NCBI GenBank assembly: GCA_030267565.1
Contig: BRXU01000014.1
Coordinates: 2,020,001 to 2,084,000 of the forward strand
Reading direction: 5' to 3'
DNA: 64,000 nt
Origin: Pleodorina starrii
Taxonomy: Eukaryota; Chlorophyta; Chlorophyceae; Chlamydomonadales; Volvocaceae
Below, in pieces: positions 12,401 to 24,500 of this stretch. Numbering within the stretch: the stretch's first letter is position 1; each line of letters begins with the position of its first letter. Both the position numbers and the translations under genes were made by a program. The notes beneath the pieces are model-generated. The model was not told the DNA's origin and made no database searches. It was given only the letters and a program-made list of their open reading frames with translations.

Positions 12401-15199
12401 GACATGCTCCGGCAGCTGTCCAGCAACGCCGACTACGACGTGCGGACAAAGGCCGCGGCGCTGCTGAAGAAGTTCCCGCCCTCGGCGGTGACAGACCAGC
12501 GGCTGCTGCAGCTCATGTCAGCGCCGCCCGTGCGCTTCGGGCGCGGCGGTGGCGGTGGTGGTGGCGGCAGCATGCGTGGCGGTGGACAGTTCTCCTCTGC
12601 CGCCGCTGGCGGCGGCATGATGCTGCTCGCGATGCAGCAGCAAATGATGCAACAGCAGCTGCTGAAGCAGCAGCAGATGATGATGATGCGGTCGAAGGAT
12701 GCGGGGGTTGGCGGCAGCGGTGGCCTTCCGCCGCCGCCGCCGCTGGCGCCGGGCGGCGCGGCCGCAGCGGCCGGCGACGCGGCGGGCGCTGGGGACGCGG
12801 CGGCGGCGGGGACGGGGTCGCTGGCCCGCACCAGCAGCATGACCTCTCTTGAGGATGACCTCATGGACGCGGACGCGACGGTGCTAGCAGGGCAGAACGG
12901 ACCCACGGGTCTGCCGCCGCTCGGTCCCGGCCGGCAGCGCGCTATGGTGGCCGCCGCTGCGGCGGCCGCCCTCGCTAGCCGCCCCGGCCTGCTGCGGCCC
13001 ATGATGGGTCGCGGGGGGAACCTCGGCATGCCGGGCCCCGTGGCCAACGGCGTCGGCGCGATGGGAGCCATGGGGGCAGGCGGGCTAGGGCGCGGTAACA
13101 GTACGATGGGCTCATTGGCCATGGGACCCTCGCCGCTGGGCCTGCCACCGCGGCCGCCGTCGCCCGCCAGCATGGACCTGTACTCCGCCTACAACGGCAC
13201 CGGCAGCGCCGCCCCCGGCGATGACACGACTCCGTACAACTCAAGCAAGCGCCGCAAGTTCAGCCACCCGCACGGGCAGGAGAGCCCAGCGGCTGGCGAC
13301 GGCGGCGGCGTGTCGCCATTTACCGCCGGCGCGTCGCTGCCAGGGCCGCCGCCGCGGCCGCCATACTCGCTCGTCAGTGGCGGCCACCACCATTTCAGCC
13401 ACCATTCCCACTCCCTCACGCCGCACCGCCGAGGCTCGTCCCACAACGCGGGCGATGTCGCCGACGCCGGCGATCGCGACCACGCCGGCGGGTCTTCTGC
13501 TGACTTGCCGGGTCCGCCGCCGCGATTGGGCGGTTCCCATTACGCGCAACACCATCACGGGCTCGGACGGAGAGGCGGGTCTGAGGAGCGCGACCGCGAC
13601 CCGGCGGCGGACCTTCCGGAGCGTATAACCGCGGAGCAGCTCTTTGCGCTGCAACGACCCATGGGTCGGCCGACACCGCTGCCGCCGCTCCAGGGCCAGC
13701 TGCAGCCCGAGCGGCACGTGCACGGGCAGCTGACGGATGCGGTCACGCTCTTTGCGTTGGGACTGTACGGAAGCTACGGCCGGGCGAATCCGGCGGCGGC
13801 GCCGCCGCCGGAGGGTAAGGGACCGACGACGGCCGACAGCGACGTTCCGTCAGCGACACAAGACGACGTCTCGGGGGCTTGCTCTTGGTCGCCTATTGTG
13901 AGCCCTGCGGGGCCGCCGATGTCGCCGATTCTGGAACCGCCGCCGCCGCCAGTGCCGACGTCTGCCGGTGCGGCGTCCTCGTTGGAGCTCCCGCTGCCGC
14001 CGCCGCCACCGCCGCCCAGCGGCGGAGCCGCGGGCGCGCCGTGGGAGGGTGCGCAGCTGCGACCACTGCGCACGCAGCCTGTTGGGGGTGGCGCCGCCGG
14101 CGCCGTCTGTGGCCCCAGTCCCTACCACCAGCACAGCTCGCCGGCACAATACGGCGGCTGGGACGCCGCACCCGGCGCCGCAGGTGCGGGGCACGGTCTG
14201 GGCTCGACGACATCGACACCCACGGTTTCGGGCTTCGGGTCTGTCCCGCAGCAGGGCGGCGCCGGCGGCTTCCATCCACCATCATCCGCTCCAGGGAGCG
14301 CAACAGCCGCCGCCGCCACAGGCGGAACCGCTGGTTTGCCGCCCGTCGTTCCCATCAGCTCCCTCAGCGACTGGCGGTTGCCGCCGTCGGCGGCGGCGGC
14401 AGCAGGTGGACCTGGTCAGGATGTGGCGGCGGCAGGTGGCGCGGCGGTGCCGGCACTGGCGCGGGTCTCACCGCACCCGTCCCCCGAGCCGCACCTCGGC
14501 GCTGGGGCCCAGGCGGCGATGACGGGCCGCGGTGGCGCGGCGCCTCACGCGAGTGCGGGGGCCGGCTATGGCGGGGACGCGGAGAACATCGACGGTACGT
14601 GTCGGCGTTGCAGCACTGCGCCGCGCCTGGTTTTCGTGGCATGATGGGTCCCTGCGGGCGATACGAGGCTGGGGCGTTGGCAGTCTGTGTCATTCGACTT
14701 ATCCTTCTCTTACACTGAAGTCGCCTCGACACGCAGTGACGTACCGCCCCACTGCGCGATTGCACCTTCCCTGGACCGCTCGAGCTGGGGCCCTTCACCA
14801 GTTGTTAGCCCGCTAACTTTGCGCCACGTTCCTTTCCTCCTGACACGCGTAGAGTGGCTGCGGCCCGTCTCCACCCACCACGCGGACGTGTGGGAGGAGC
14901 CGGACGCGTCCTTCGAGGCGTACGTGGCCGACATGGTGCGCCACCGGTTGGGCAAGTATATGCAGCCGGAGCACCCCAGCCGCGTGTCGGTACAGGAGGC
15001 TAACATGCTGCGAGCGAAGGTGGGGCGGAAGAAGGAAGGGAGCAACTAGGCAGCGATTGGAGGAGGCTCGAAACAAGTGCCGGGCGGGAGCTGCGGGGCG
15101 GGAGGTTGGGCCAGTACGACATCGCGCCGCAACAGCGCGTGGGAGGGGCTCGGAAGGGGATCTGCGTGATCTGCGTGTGTCATGCAGATATGACGTATA

Positions 15200-15245
<46 letters not shown>

Positions 15246-15958
15246 CAGAGCGCATGAGGGCTGTCACAGCGTCTCACGTGTGACCAATCGCGGCGTGTAC
15301 TTTTCCGCAGGTGTACCGCGAGGTAGTGGCCAAGGAGCGGCGCGCCTGGGAGGAGCGGCGCAGCGCCGGCGTCTTCAAGCCCATCGAGCGGCACAAGCTG
15401 GAGGCCAACCTGAAGGAGTTCGTGCGCTCCACCATCAAGCGCATGCGTGACCGGGAAAAGGAGAAGGCTGCCGCGGCCGCCGCTGCCGGAGGCGGGGCCC
15501 ACGGCCAGGCTCACCAGCAGCAGCAGCACCACCAGCAGCAGCACGGCCAGCACCACTCCCAACTGCACAGGCAGTCGCTGCCGAGCGCCGCAGCCCACCA
15601 CGGCCAGACTCCGCCACCGCAGCAGCAGCAGCAGCGCGCCCAACCCCTGGTGGACGCAGCCGCGACACCACCGCCACAGCAGCAACCGCAGCCCAGCGGC
15701 TTTGGCACGTTGCGGCTGTCCCCATCGCCGGCTCCTGATGCGGCGACGGAGGCAGGACGGCCGGATGCAGCTGGAGGCGGGGCGGGTGGGAGCAGCAGTG
15801 GCGAGATCCGGCCGGGGGAGGAACGCCCGTCGGAAGTTTTGGCTTGTGACGAAGGGGCGCAGGTGCCGCCGCGCCATGGCGCCCCGGCGTCGACAGGCGG
15901 CTGTGGCGGCGCTGCGGGCACTGGTGACGTTGCCATGACGGAGGCGGCGGCGGCTTGA
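6496..15958 (+). CDS. Histone H3K36-type methyltransferase: CW, AWS, SET, post-SET and SRI-like domains
   Basis: Thirteen exons: 6496-6704, 6783-6888, 7051-7254, 7533-7604, 7941-8019, 8525-8643, 9076-9294, 9640-9809, 10191-10732, 11067-12082, 12323-14594, 14853-15019 and 15311-15958, about 1,940 aa. Order: acidic Ser-rich N-terminus; CW zinc finger at 44-90 (WVLCDRC...KWRR...WYC), which in plants reads H3K4 methylation; AWS Cys cluster at 145-197; SET at 198-320 with GFGLFA, NHSCEPN (271-277) and ELTFDYNFE; post-SET CYCRSTNC. CW-AWS-SET matches plant ASHH2/SDG8, which methylates H3K36. A long Gln/Gly/Pro/Ala-rich region spans about 400-1660 but keeps two conserved helical stretches around residues 790-960. 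The C-terminus (about 1685-1775) looks like the SRI domain of SETD2, which binds phosphorylated RNA polymerase II. It is nuclear and acts on transcribed chromatin. The first in-frame ATG after the TATA-rich region was chosen as start. Confidence 0.88.
8751..8811 (+). repeat. Short direct repeat in SET-gene intron 6
   Basis: A 24-base segment, GGGTCCCGAGACACTGG followed by an AGGCGGC/GGGCGGC ending, occurs at 8751-8774 and again at 8788-8811. It lies wholly within the intron between 8644 and 9075. Confidence 0.7.
10090..10136 (+). repeat. GTCAACACGCCC repeats ending in a small hairpin, SET-gene intron 8
   Basis: GTCAACACGCCC occurs at about 10092 and 10111. The second copy is followed by an inverted copy: AACACGCCC (10114-10122) pairs with GGGCGTGTT (10128-10136). 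All lie in the intron 9810-10190, and no function is evident. Confidence 0.6.
15201..15243 (+). repeat. (CA)n microsatellite in the last SET-gene intron
   Basis: About 21 uninterrupted CA dinucleotides lie 67 bases before the acceptor of the last exon. It creates spurious Val-Cys and Thr-His open frames. Confidence 0.95.
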
Positions 15959-18510
15959 TGGCGCTGAGGCTGCGGTGGACCGGGCAGCTGGGGCGACGAA
16001 GGCGTGTGCGCGGGTGTTCGGGGTTCTGCGTACTGTCAGGCTGGGCTGGCCGAGCGACGTGATGGGGCCTGGCCTTCCGCGGCCGCGTGCCCTAGTATCG
16101 GTCACTGGTGTGCTTCTCATGACAGAGGTCTCATGACAAGGGGTGCGAGGTCGGGACGCGTGGAGCGCAGGCGTGGGGGGCTCGTGATCAGGGGTGCTGT
16201 GTTTGTGTGGGCGATGGTGACGCCGAGTACGAACTGGCACAGCGACAAGGTGGCGCATTTCGGCGGCGGCGGCGGCGGTGGTATCTGCTTGCCAGCGTCG
16301 TGCGTCCTGCCCGTTGCCTCCGTGTGTGCGTGCGGCTGCAGCTCCGAGGCGTTTCCGACGTGGTTCGAGATTGCGTCCGCAGTGGGCTGAAGTGGGGGGG
16401 AGAAGGAAGGCCTTGGGCTTTGAAGGCGGCACGCAGCGCGCCGGGCAGTTGATTGGTGGTGCAGCCAGTGAACCTCTGCGGGGCCCGAGCCCGCCGCTGC
16501 AGCGTTTGCTCGGAAGGGCGAGGCAACGGTACTGGGATACACCAGCCGGCGCTGGGCCTCGCAATACCCCGCAGTAGCCGTCAGCGGGGCACGAGACCGG
16601 GGTGCCACGTGAGGTGTGTGGCGCTGCAGCCCCAGCCCTTGGCCGTCACAGAGTGCTTCACACATTGCAGAGCGCTGGTCGACAGGGTGCGAGGGGGTGG
16701 AGCCCGCGAGGGGCGGGAGCGGGCGCGGCGGTGGGGCTGGGTACGGCGGCGGCGGGCATGTCCCCGTCCATGTACGAGTGGCACCGAGAGCCGAGCACTC
16801 CGGCAAGTCGAGTTCGAAACCTGCCAGCCGACCGTTATAGTACACACGGCATGTTGGTTCTCATGACGTTGGCGGAGGCGGAGGTGGCGACGATAATGGT
16901 GGGTGGAACTGGCAAGGGTAGTCTTCTCGGTCATGGATTGTTAGGGGCGGTTGAGGGTGAGTGGGGGCTTCATTGGTGTAGCTTGGCGCGGACCGACATG
17001 AGACGTGCCATATCCTGCAAAGCAGACCGTACAAGCGTACATACGCATTCCCGAAACTTGTGTGGCCGCGCTCGCGACCCGCGGGGCGTGTGCCCCCGCA
17101 GTCCGCGCCCGCGTCGGCTTTTTGTGCGCCCGTGTCTGTATGTTTGCATGTATGCCTGTTACTGCATTGCCATCATCATGTTGTGTGCCGCGAATCCTGG
17201 AGATGTCCTCTCCGTCGCGCTTTTTGTTCGTGAGTCGCTCTATAGAGAAACCCGTCGCGACATGACTCGGGATGGCCTGATCGTTGATAAGAGGCAACTC
17301 CTGGCTCTCCCGCGGGCGCGTGTCCTGCATTATTAATTGTGCCGTATTGAACAATGCTGAGGGTCCCAAGTGCTTTGACTTGAGTGGCACTGACGCAAGC
17401 AAAAACGGAACACTGATTCACCACCAGTTGCTACCTACCGTGGAAATGCATTGGGGGGCCGCATCAAAGGCTGTGGGGGTCGTTGGGTGTTCAAGGGTTA
17501 AGGAGCGCCTGTACGGCGCGCTCCTCAATCGCAGCGTTCCTGGCGAGCAAGAGCGTGCCCGGCTGTGCGGCTTCGCATCTGGTTTCCCTTATGCGGAGGA
17601 CAAAACATATCGGGGGGAAGAGGGCGGGAGCAACGCTGGATAGTAGCGTATTGGGAGCCAATGCTGACCACCGGATTCAGCGCCCGCGAGCGACTGTTTG
17701 GTCCCATTTGCGCCCCGTCGCTAGCGGGCTGTCTCCGTGTGTGAGGGCTGTCAGGCACGTTCGTGGAGAGCCGGTCACACTCAGGACAGCAATATCCTTG
17801 TTGATCGTGTCATTTCGTCTTCATGTGTTCCTGAAAGGTGCCCCCGACGGAACTTCGGGCCCGCATACGGATGCGAGCTCTGCGCGCCAGGTAGGTACCG
17901 TGTACATGAGTTCAGCCCCGGTCTCTCTCGCACAACGGACGTATGACCTTTGTCGTCTCGTCGCGCCGGTTTGGCCCGGCTTGCTCAACCAGTTGATTGG
18001 CAAGATTGTGCCGTGTTTGGACTGTTCCCCATCGGTGAACGGAACTGGCAACGGCGGTCGGCGGGCCGTCAGGGGCCGATGCCTCGTTATGGCGGTACTC
18101 AATGCCAGCGAGCATTCAGAGTTTGAGACGCACCGGGACCGCGGAGACCGAACCTGGAAACGCTCCCCAACTACGACTTCTTTGCGTCTTGGCAGCGTAC
18201 CCAACGTAGTACGGTAGCAGACACCCATGCGAGCCGCCACGGTTGCCCGTGTCCCGTCGGCTGCAGCTCGCCACCACTCTCCTTGCACGCAGCCCGCCTG
18301 TTGTTGCCAGCCTCCCAAAGGCGGCCACAGGCACAAAAACAACTCTTCCATCAACAACCCCAATTGCAGCGTACCCCATTCTTCCAACGTTCCGAACCCC
18401 CCTGCCTGCACATGCGGGTACTGGGCATGCGCTCAACCAAAGCAAATCAGTGGTGAATCGACTGCGGCTGATCTCAAGCGCCCTGTCACGGCTGGCGCCC
18501 GCCGCTGCCG
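15959..18510. other. Convergent 3' region between the SET and U-box genes; no gene recognised
   Basis: These 2.55 kb lie between two converging stop codons. Open frames are present on both strands but none has a conserved block, a consistent exon structure or a credible start. No TGTAA was noticed here on either strand, so the true transcript ends are unknown. Long 3'UTRs are likely. Confidence 0.5.
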
Positions 18511-21500
18511 TCAGCGCCGTCCGTCGCCCTTGCCAAGCGGTGGACCTCCTCGGCCGCCCTGCTGCTCCTCCCCACCTGGCGCCGCGCCATCGGGCCCTGC
18601 AGCGTCTGGACGAGGCGGCTGCTCCCGACGCGCGAGGCCACCGCCCGCCGCGGCGGCGGCGGCGACCGCCGTCGCCGCTGCCGCCGCCGCCGCCCTGCTC
18701 ATCACCTCCATGCCCGTGTCCATCAAGTCGGAGGCGCCCTGCGCTAGCGACGCAAGCACCGACGCCGACCGACCCGCGGACCTGGTGTACGAATCGGAGT
18801 CATCGCCCGAGTGCGACGCTGACGGTCCGCCGTCGGCATCGGCGTCGAGTGCCGCCATGCCCACCACCGCCACTGCCGCCGTCGGCGGCTGTCCGGCGCC
18901 GGGGCCCCCGGGCGGCAGCGCCACCGCCGCTGCCGCAGCCGCGCCACCGGCGCCGCCTGGGTCATGCCGACCCGTGGGTCGTCGCCGCGTCCGTCCGGAC
19001 CTCCGCGGGGGCCGCTGTGCGTCGCGCAGTCGGTGGGTGACCTGACCCGGAGGGTGCACCGGCGGACATCGGGGCGGGTGGCACAGCAGTATCAGCAACA
19101 GAGCGAGCGGGGTGCACCTGCCGCCGCGAACCCTTATCTGCTACGGGATCTGCAAAACTGCAACCCACGAAGAGGCGGCGGCCCCACACCCTCAGCGCAG
19201 CGTCCGCAAATCGTTATCAAAAGGCCAGCTATCGAGCAGGCCCGGCCCCGGCCCCGACCCCCGTGTCATATGCCCGGCATCGGCAGTGGCAAGGCTGCAG
19301 CTGCTTACCCAGTCGTCGATGGCCCGGTACAAGTCCTCGTTGGGGAGCAGGTTGTAGGAGCGGAGGGCCGTGTTGGACTTGGGGTCGCGCCTGAGCGGGG
19401 GGGGGGGGGTTACGGGGCGTGGGCGCGGGCTTGGGAGTGTTGGGGCGGGACGGTCGCGCAGGTGGGAACCGCCGCGGATGGGAAGGGAGGGCGGGAATCC
19501 GTTGGAAGGTCGGTGGGGTGGGGCCGGGCGGCCTCGAAGCCGACCGCAGCAGGCAGGATGCAGGACACTTAAGCACGGAAAGCGTCGAGAAAGGAAAGGA
19601 ATGGGGTTTGCTATCTGGCTAGTTTGCATGCGCTCACTGAAAGGCAGACCGGTGCTTCATTCAAAGGCGCCGAGGGGCACCTTTTAGCGCCGATGAGGTG
19701 TCCTCATCCTTCACCGCACTGTCTCAGCTCAGCTCAGCAGGTCACGCTACCCACCGGGGGGAAGGCTTCCGGGGCGCCGGTGGCGCACAAGAGAGCGGTA
19801 GTGCGGTACTCAAACCCGTCAGCCCCATCCCACTTACCCGTCCGTGCGACAGTGCCCCAACCCCCCGCCCTCCCACCGCCCTCCCACCGCTCACATCTGC
19901 CCCGCCAGCCACTGCTGGATGGCGCTCCGCTCGTAGGTGGGCGCCGCGGGCAGCTCCGGGGACACCAGCATGGCGGGCTGCGTCATGAGCTGCTGCGTGA
20001 TGGCGCACGTGAAGCCGCGCGGCACGTCCTCCCAGTCGTGCACCTCGGGGGGGAGCTGCGCAAGTACGACAGTACGGCACCGGGTACGACATGCATTCGT
20101 GTCGGTGCGGCGGTATGGCGTGTCAGGTAAGAGAACGGTAGGAGGGCAGCAAAGGGGCCCGCAGGCAGGCAGGATGAGGGCCTTCAGCCGCGAGAGCCGG
20201 CGCAGCGCCCGGCCTGTCAACCAGTGCTGGCCGCAAGGGTCCCCATCCCCCAATCGTCAGCACATGCACACGCATGCGCGTGAGGGAACCCCAACCCCCA
20301 GCCCCGGGGCCAAACTACGACAGCTGGGTTCCGAGTGGTGCGCACCCAACCGGCCCCACCCGAACCCGAACCCGAACCCGGCAGCGACAGCGGCACGGGA
20401 CCCACCTTCAGCGGCGCAGGCCACCGCAGTACCACTGCCCGAACATCCCGTCCGCCGTCCTCCGCCTCCTCCTCCTCAATGTCATCATCGCTGTCGTACA
20501 GCTCCCCGTCCGCCCGTCCGTGGCGTCCCTCGCGATCCGGATCCTCGGCCGCCGCCACGCGAGCCATCATCGCTGCCGCAAGGTCACCGCCGCCGCCGCC
20601 GTCGGCGCCGGCGCCGCCGGCCGCGGCGGCGGCGCCGCCGCGCCGCTGCGCCGCCGCCGCCAGCGCCGCCGCCAGGCCGGGTGCCTCCTCCAGCGTCGCC
20701 GCCACGACGGCGGCGCGGCCGGCGTTACCCACAGCTTCGAACACGCCGACCCACTGCAGCAGCCGTGTGATGTACGGCAGCGCTTGCGGCTCCGCCGACA
20801 TCACCACGTTGAGCAGCAGCAGGTGGTAGCCGCCCTCGTGGTGCCGGGCGCGCCGGGCAACCTGCACGCACGCACGCACGCAAGCACGCACACATACACG
20901 GCAAACCTTACGGTATTGGATCGCTCTGCTGAGGGAGCGCACCCACGCAATGCACGCCCGCCCGCGAGACCGAAAGCAAACGTGAACGCGGATGTGCACA
21001 CACTCACACACACGTACACACACTTACACTTACACACACTCGCGCACCCGGGCACCCAGGTACCCAGGGTCCGCGCCCGGCTCGGCCCGTCCAGCCCAGC
21101 CCCCGCCCCGCCAAGGTCCCAGCAGCCTCCCCTCCTCCAAAACACACACACGGCATTCCGTCACCCAACCCAACCCACAAGCCTACCCGCAGCAGCGCCG
21201 GCGTGGCCCGTGCCGCCACGTCACAGTTGGCCGTCCCCAGCGTCAGCACGCAGTAGGCCAGCGGCAGCAGCAGCGCCCAGTCCAGGGAGGGCATGCTGAG
21301 CGCCAGTTGCAGCAGCGGCAGCCCCACGAAGTGAGTGATGTTCCAGGACAGCAGCGCCTCGCGGAGGGGCTGAGAGGGAGGGGGAGGGAAGGGCGGCAAA
21401 GACAAAAAGGACACACACCGAAGCGGAGGGACGGAGGCGACGTTGTTGGGAGACCGGGAGCAGGTCGCGGGAAGCGGGTGGGAGGGCTGAGGCGGAGGTG

Positions 21501-24500
21501 GGAGGGAGGGAGCAGGAGGGAGGGGAGGTCCGGAGGTCCGGAGGGGAGGGCAGAGGTGGGTGGGAGGCGGCGTGTAGGTAGCGGGAAGGGAGAGGAGGGG
21601 TACCGAAGCCGTGTCGCCTGATTGCTCCCCTCGGGCTACGTACCTGCACCATGCCCTCGTACACCACCCTCCACGCGGCCTCCCGCCGCCGCGCCCAGGG
21701 GCGCCTCGGCCGCGACAGCGACATCAGCTCCGAAGCCACACGCGCCCACAGCAACAGCTCAACCGTGGTCAGCAGCGTGCCTGCGGGCCAAGCGGCATGT
21801 CCACGGCGGCAGAGACGCAGAGTAGATGTACGACACCATAACGCACGCTACCCACCCCACCACGGCGTGCGCACGGAGGGCTGCTTTGTACTTACCAGCC
21901 TTTAACCGCGCCGCCAGCCCATTCCGAGAGCGAGATCGAGCCGACAAACCGAACCGATCGATCGGTAACCCACCCACGCACCCACCCACCTGCCAACAGC
22001 ATCAGCTGCACGCCCACGCTGGACATCGGCGGTTGGTCGTTGTACGACTTGCTGCCGTACCCTCCGCCGGCGGCGCCGGCGGCGGCAGCGCCGGCGCCAT
22101 CTCCCGCGGCCCCCGCCGCCGTAAACGGCGCCAGCAGCAGGACGTACCGGCCCAGCATGACGTGCGGCAGCAGCAGCCAGCCCAGGGCCTCGGCCACACG
22201 CGGCAGCGAGGTGCGCACCAGCTCCCGGAACGACAGGCCCAAGGGGCTCGCCTCCGTCTCCCGGACGTGCTCCGAAACCTGCGGACGTACACGCCGACGA
22301 ACACGCCGTCCATTGTTTGCACCCCACGCAACCGCAACCGCAGCCGCACACTGACCCGTGGCGCATTCGCCACCACCCGTGGTGCAACGGTTGCGCGACC
22401 ATCGTGCCACATCGGGAGCGGTCCGCGCAGGTGCATGGTTGCATGGGTGTATGGGTGCTGCATGGGTACACGGGTGCTGCATGGGCACGTGTACTGCTCT
22501 TACCGCCCGGCTGCGCTCCGCACAAGTCAGTGCCGGTGCCGGACCTCACCTCTGACTGCCGCGGCGGACGAATGAAAATGGAGTTGCGGCACGCACCGCT
22601 GACGCCACCGCCCGCGTCATCGCCACCGCCAGCCCGCTCGTCTCCGCGGGGACCGCCCTCAGGCCCTTTGCTGCCCGCATCGACCGGCGGCGGCGCCGCC
22701 GGGCCGTCTTGCCCCGGCGTCCCGTCACCGCCGCCGGCCCCGAGACCCGACTCCGCCGCTTCCGCCGCGGCGGCATCGCAGGCGGCCGCTGCACCCGGCG
22801 CCGCCGCCCATTCCGCTGGCGCCGGACAGCTGCCGCCGACGGCTCCCTCGCCGTTGGGGCCGATGCACATCTCCTGTCGCTGCCCGTCGCCGGTACCGCC
22901 GCTGCCACTGTCGCCGCCGACGTCCAAGGCCCCCTGAACAGCCGGCAGCGGCGGGGGCGGCGGAGGCGTCACCGGCGCCGGCAAAGGCGGGAGAGGACGC
23001 TCGTCGTCCTGCCGCCTGCCGCCACCGCTATCGCGGCGCCGCCCCGACGCCGCCGCCGCCAGCTGATCGGGCGACAGCAGCCGCAGCATCGCGGCTCCGC
23101 CGCGTACGTCGTACAACGTGCAGACGAACCGCCGTACACTGGCCTCGTCATCAGGCGCCGCTGCCTTCCGCTTCCGCTTGCCGCCGCCGCCGCCGCCACC
23201 GCCGGACTTTGCCGTGGCATCGCTGCCGCCGCCGCCGCCGCTGCCGCCGCTGCTGCTATCACCGCGGTTGCCGCCAGGTCCACCTTCGCCGCTGCCGCCA
23301 CCACCGTCATCATCGCCACCTCTGTCCTCCGGGTCCTTCTGCACCCGACTCTCCTCCTCCTGCTGCTCCTGCGGCTGCTGCTGCTGCTGCTGCTGCTGCG
23401 GCTGCTCCGCCGCCGTGCCGTTACCAGATGGCTCCGCGGGGGCCGCCCGGCTGTGCTCCTCCGGTTCCGGCTGCGGCTGCGGCTGCGCTTCCGGCCCCTC
23501 CTTGGCATCCGGCGGTTCCAGCTTGCAGAGGATGGACGCGTCCGGCTGTGTACGGCAGGTACAGCAGGTACGACAGGTGAGGGAACGCGAAAGAATGACG
23601 CTCTTGGGGCCTGGCCTGGAAACCCAGCAGGTTGGAAAACGCTTCGCGCGGATGATACCGTAGGATGAAGCAAACCTCCCTCCCAGCACATAAGGACCCG
23701 CACACAGTACTGCGACAAACTTCAAACAGGCCAACCGAGACACGGCACAACGGAGCCCCACGGCTCCCTCCCTCCTTCAAGGCCCCAGACGTTCTAAGCC
23801 GTCACAACCATTCGGGCCCCCCTCCCGCCCCGCAGACACCAGACACAGGGAAGACAACCACAAACCCAAAACCAACACAGCTCCACCCAGCCCTCCGTCC
23901 AGCCCACAATGCATGAGGCCCCACCCAGTCGCCCCGCCCCCCTGCCCACGTGCCGCACCTCCACTCTCTGCCCCGCCGCCGAATCTGGATCCAGAACCAG
24001 CGGCACACCTGCGGCAGCCGACCGAGCAGCAACGACCCATCATACGGCAGCAACCACCCCTCAAAGGTAGCAACCACTCAGCTTCCTCGCAGCACGCCGC
24101 TGGGCCGCCCAAACGCGCGGGCGCCACCGGGCGTGGGGCCTCAAAGTTTGGGCGGCTCAGCACTTCAGTGCTGCAAGCACAGACCCAAGCACAGCCCAAC
24201 GCCGACATCAGACAGGCAGTGCTGAGGACTGGCGGCCTCGCTCCGGTGGGGTGCAGCCACCCAGCAGACCTCTCTCGCCCACCCACAACCCACAGCCGAG
24301 GGCGCCTCATCTCTTGTTACAACCCACCCACCCACCCACCCGCGTCCCTGCATCAGCCCAGCAGCCGTACCTCGTGACAGGTGGTGCAGCGCCAGCGCCA
24401 GGTCCTCAGAGGCCGACAGCCACCAACCGTGCATCAGCGCCAGGCTGCGGTGGGCGGTGGGCGGCGCGGGCAGGGAGGTGATACGGGCCCGAGCGACGAG

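Noticed and set aside
12433..14303. Several minus- and plus-strand frames of 130-280 codons over SET exon 11
   Set aside because: High GC leaves all six frames open. Only the 773-codon plus frame joins neighbouring exons in phase.
15200..16564. Minus-strand open frame of 454 codons opposite the last SET exon
   Set aside because: Shadow of the GC-rich coding exon and the CA repeat (Val-Cys runs). It has no domain, and the plus strand carries the conserved SRI-like region in phase with the rest of the gene.
20274..21299. Plus-strand open frame of 341 codons
   Set aside because: It overlaps U-box exons whose minus-strand reading is conserved. Its protein is His/Arg/Pro-rich low complexity running through introns.
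22709..23668. Plus-strand open frame of 319 codons
   Set aside because: Antisense to the low-complexity fifth exon of the U-box gene. Arg/Ala-rich composition only.
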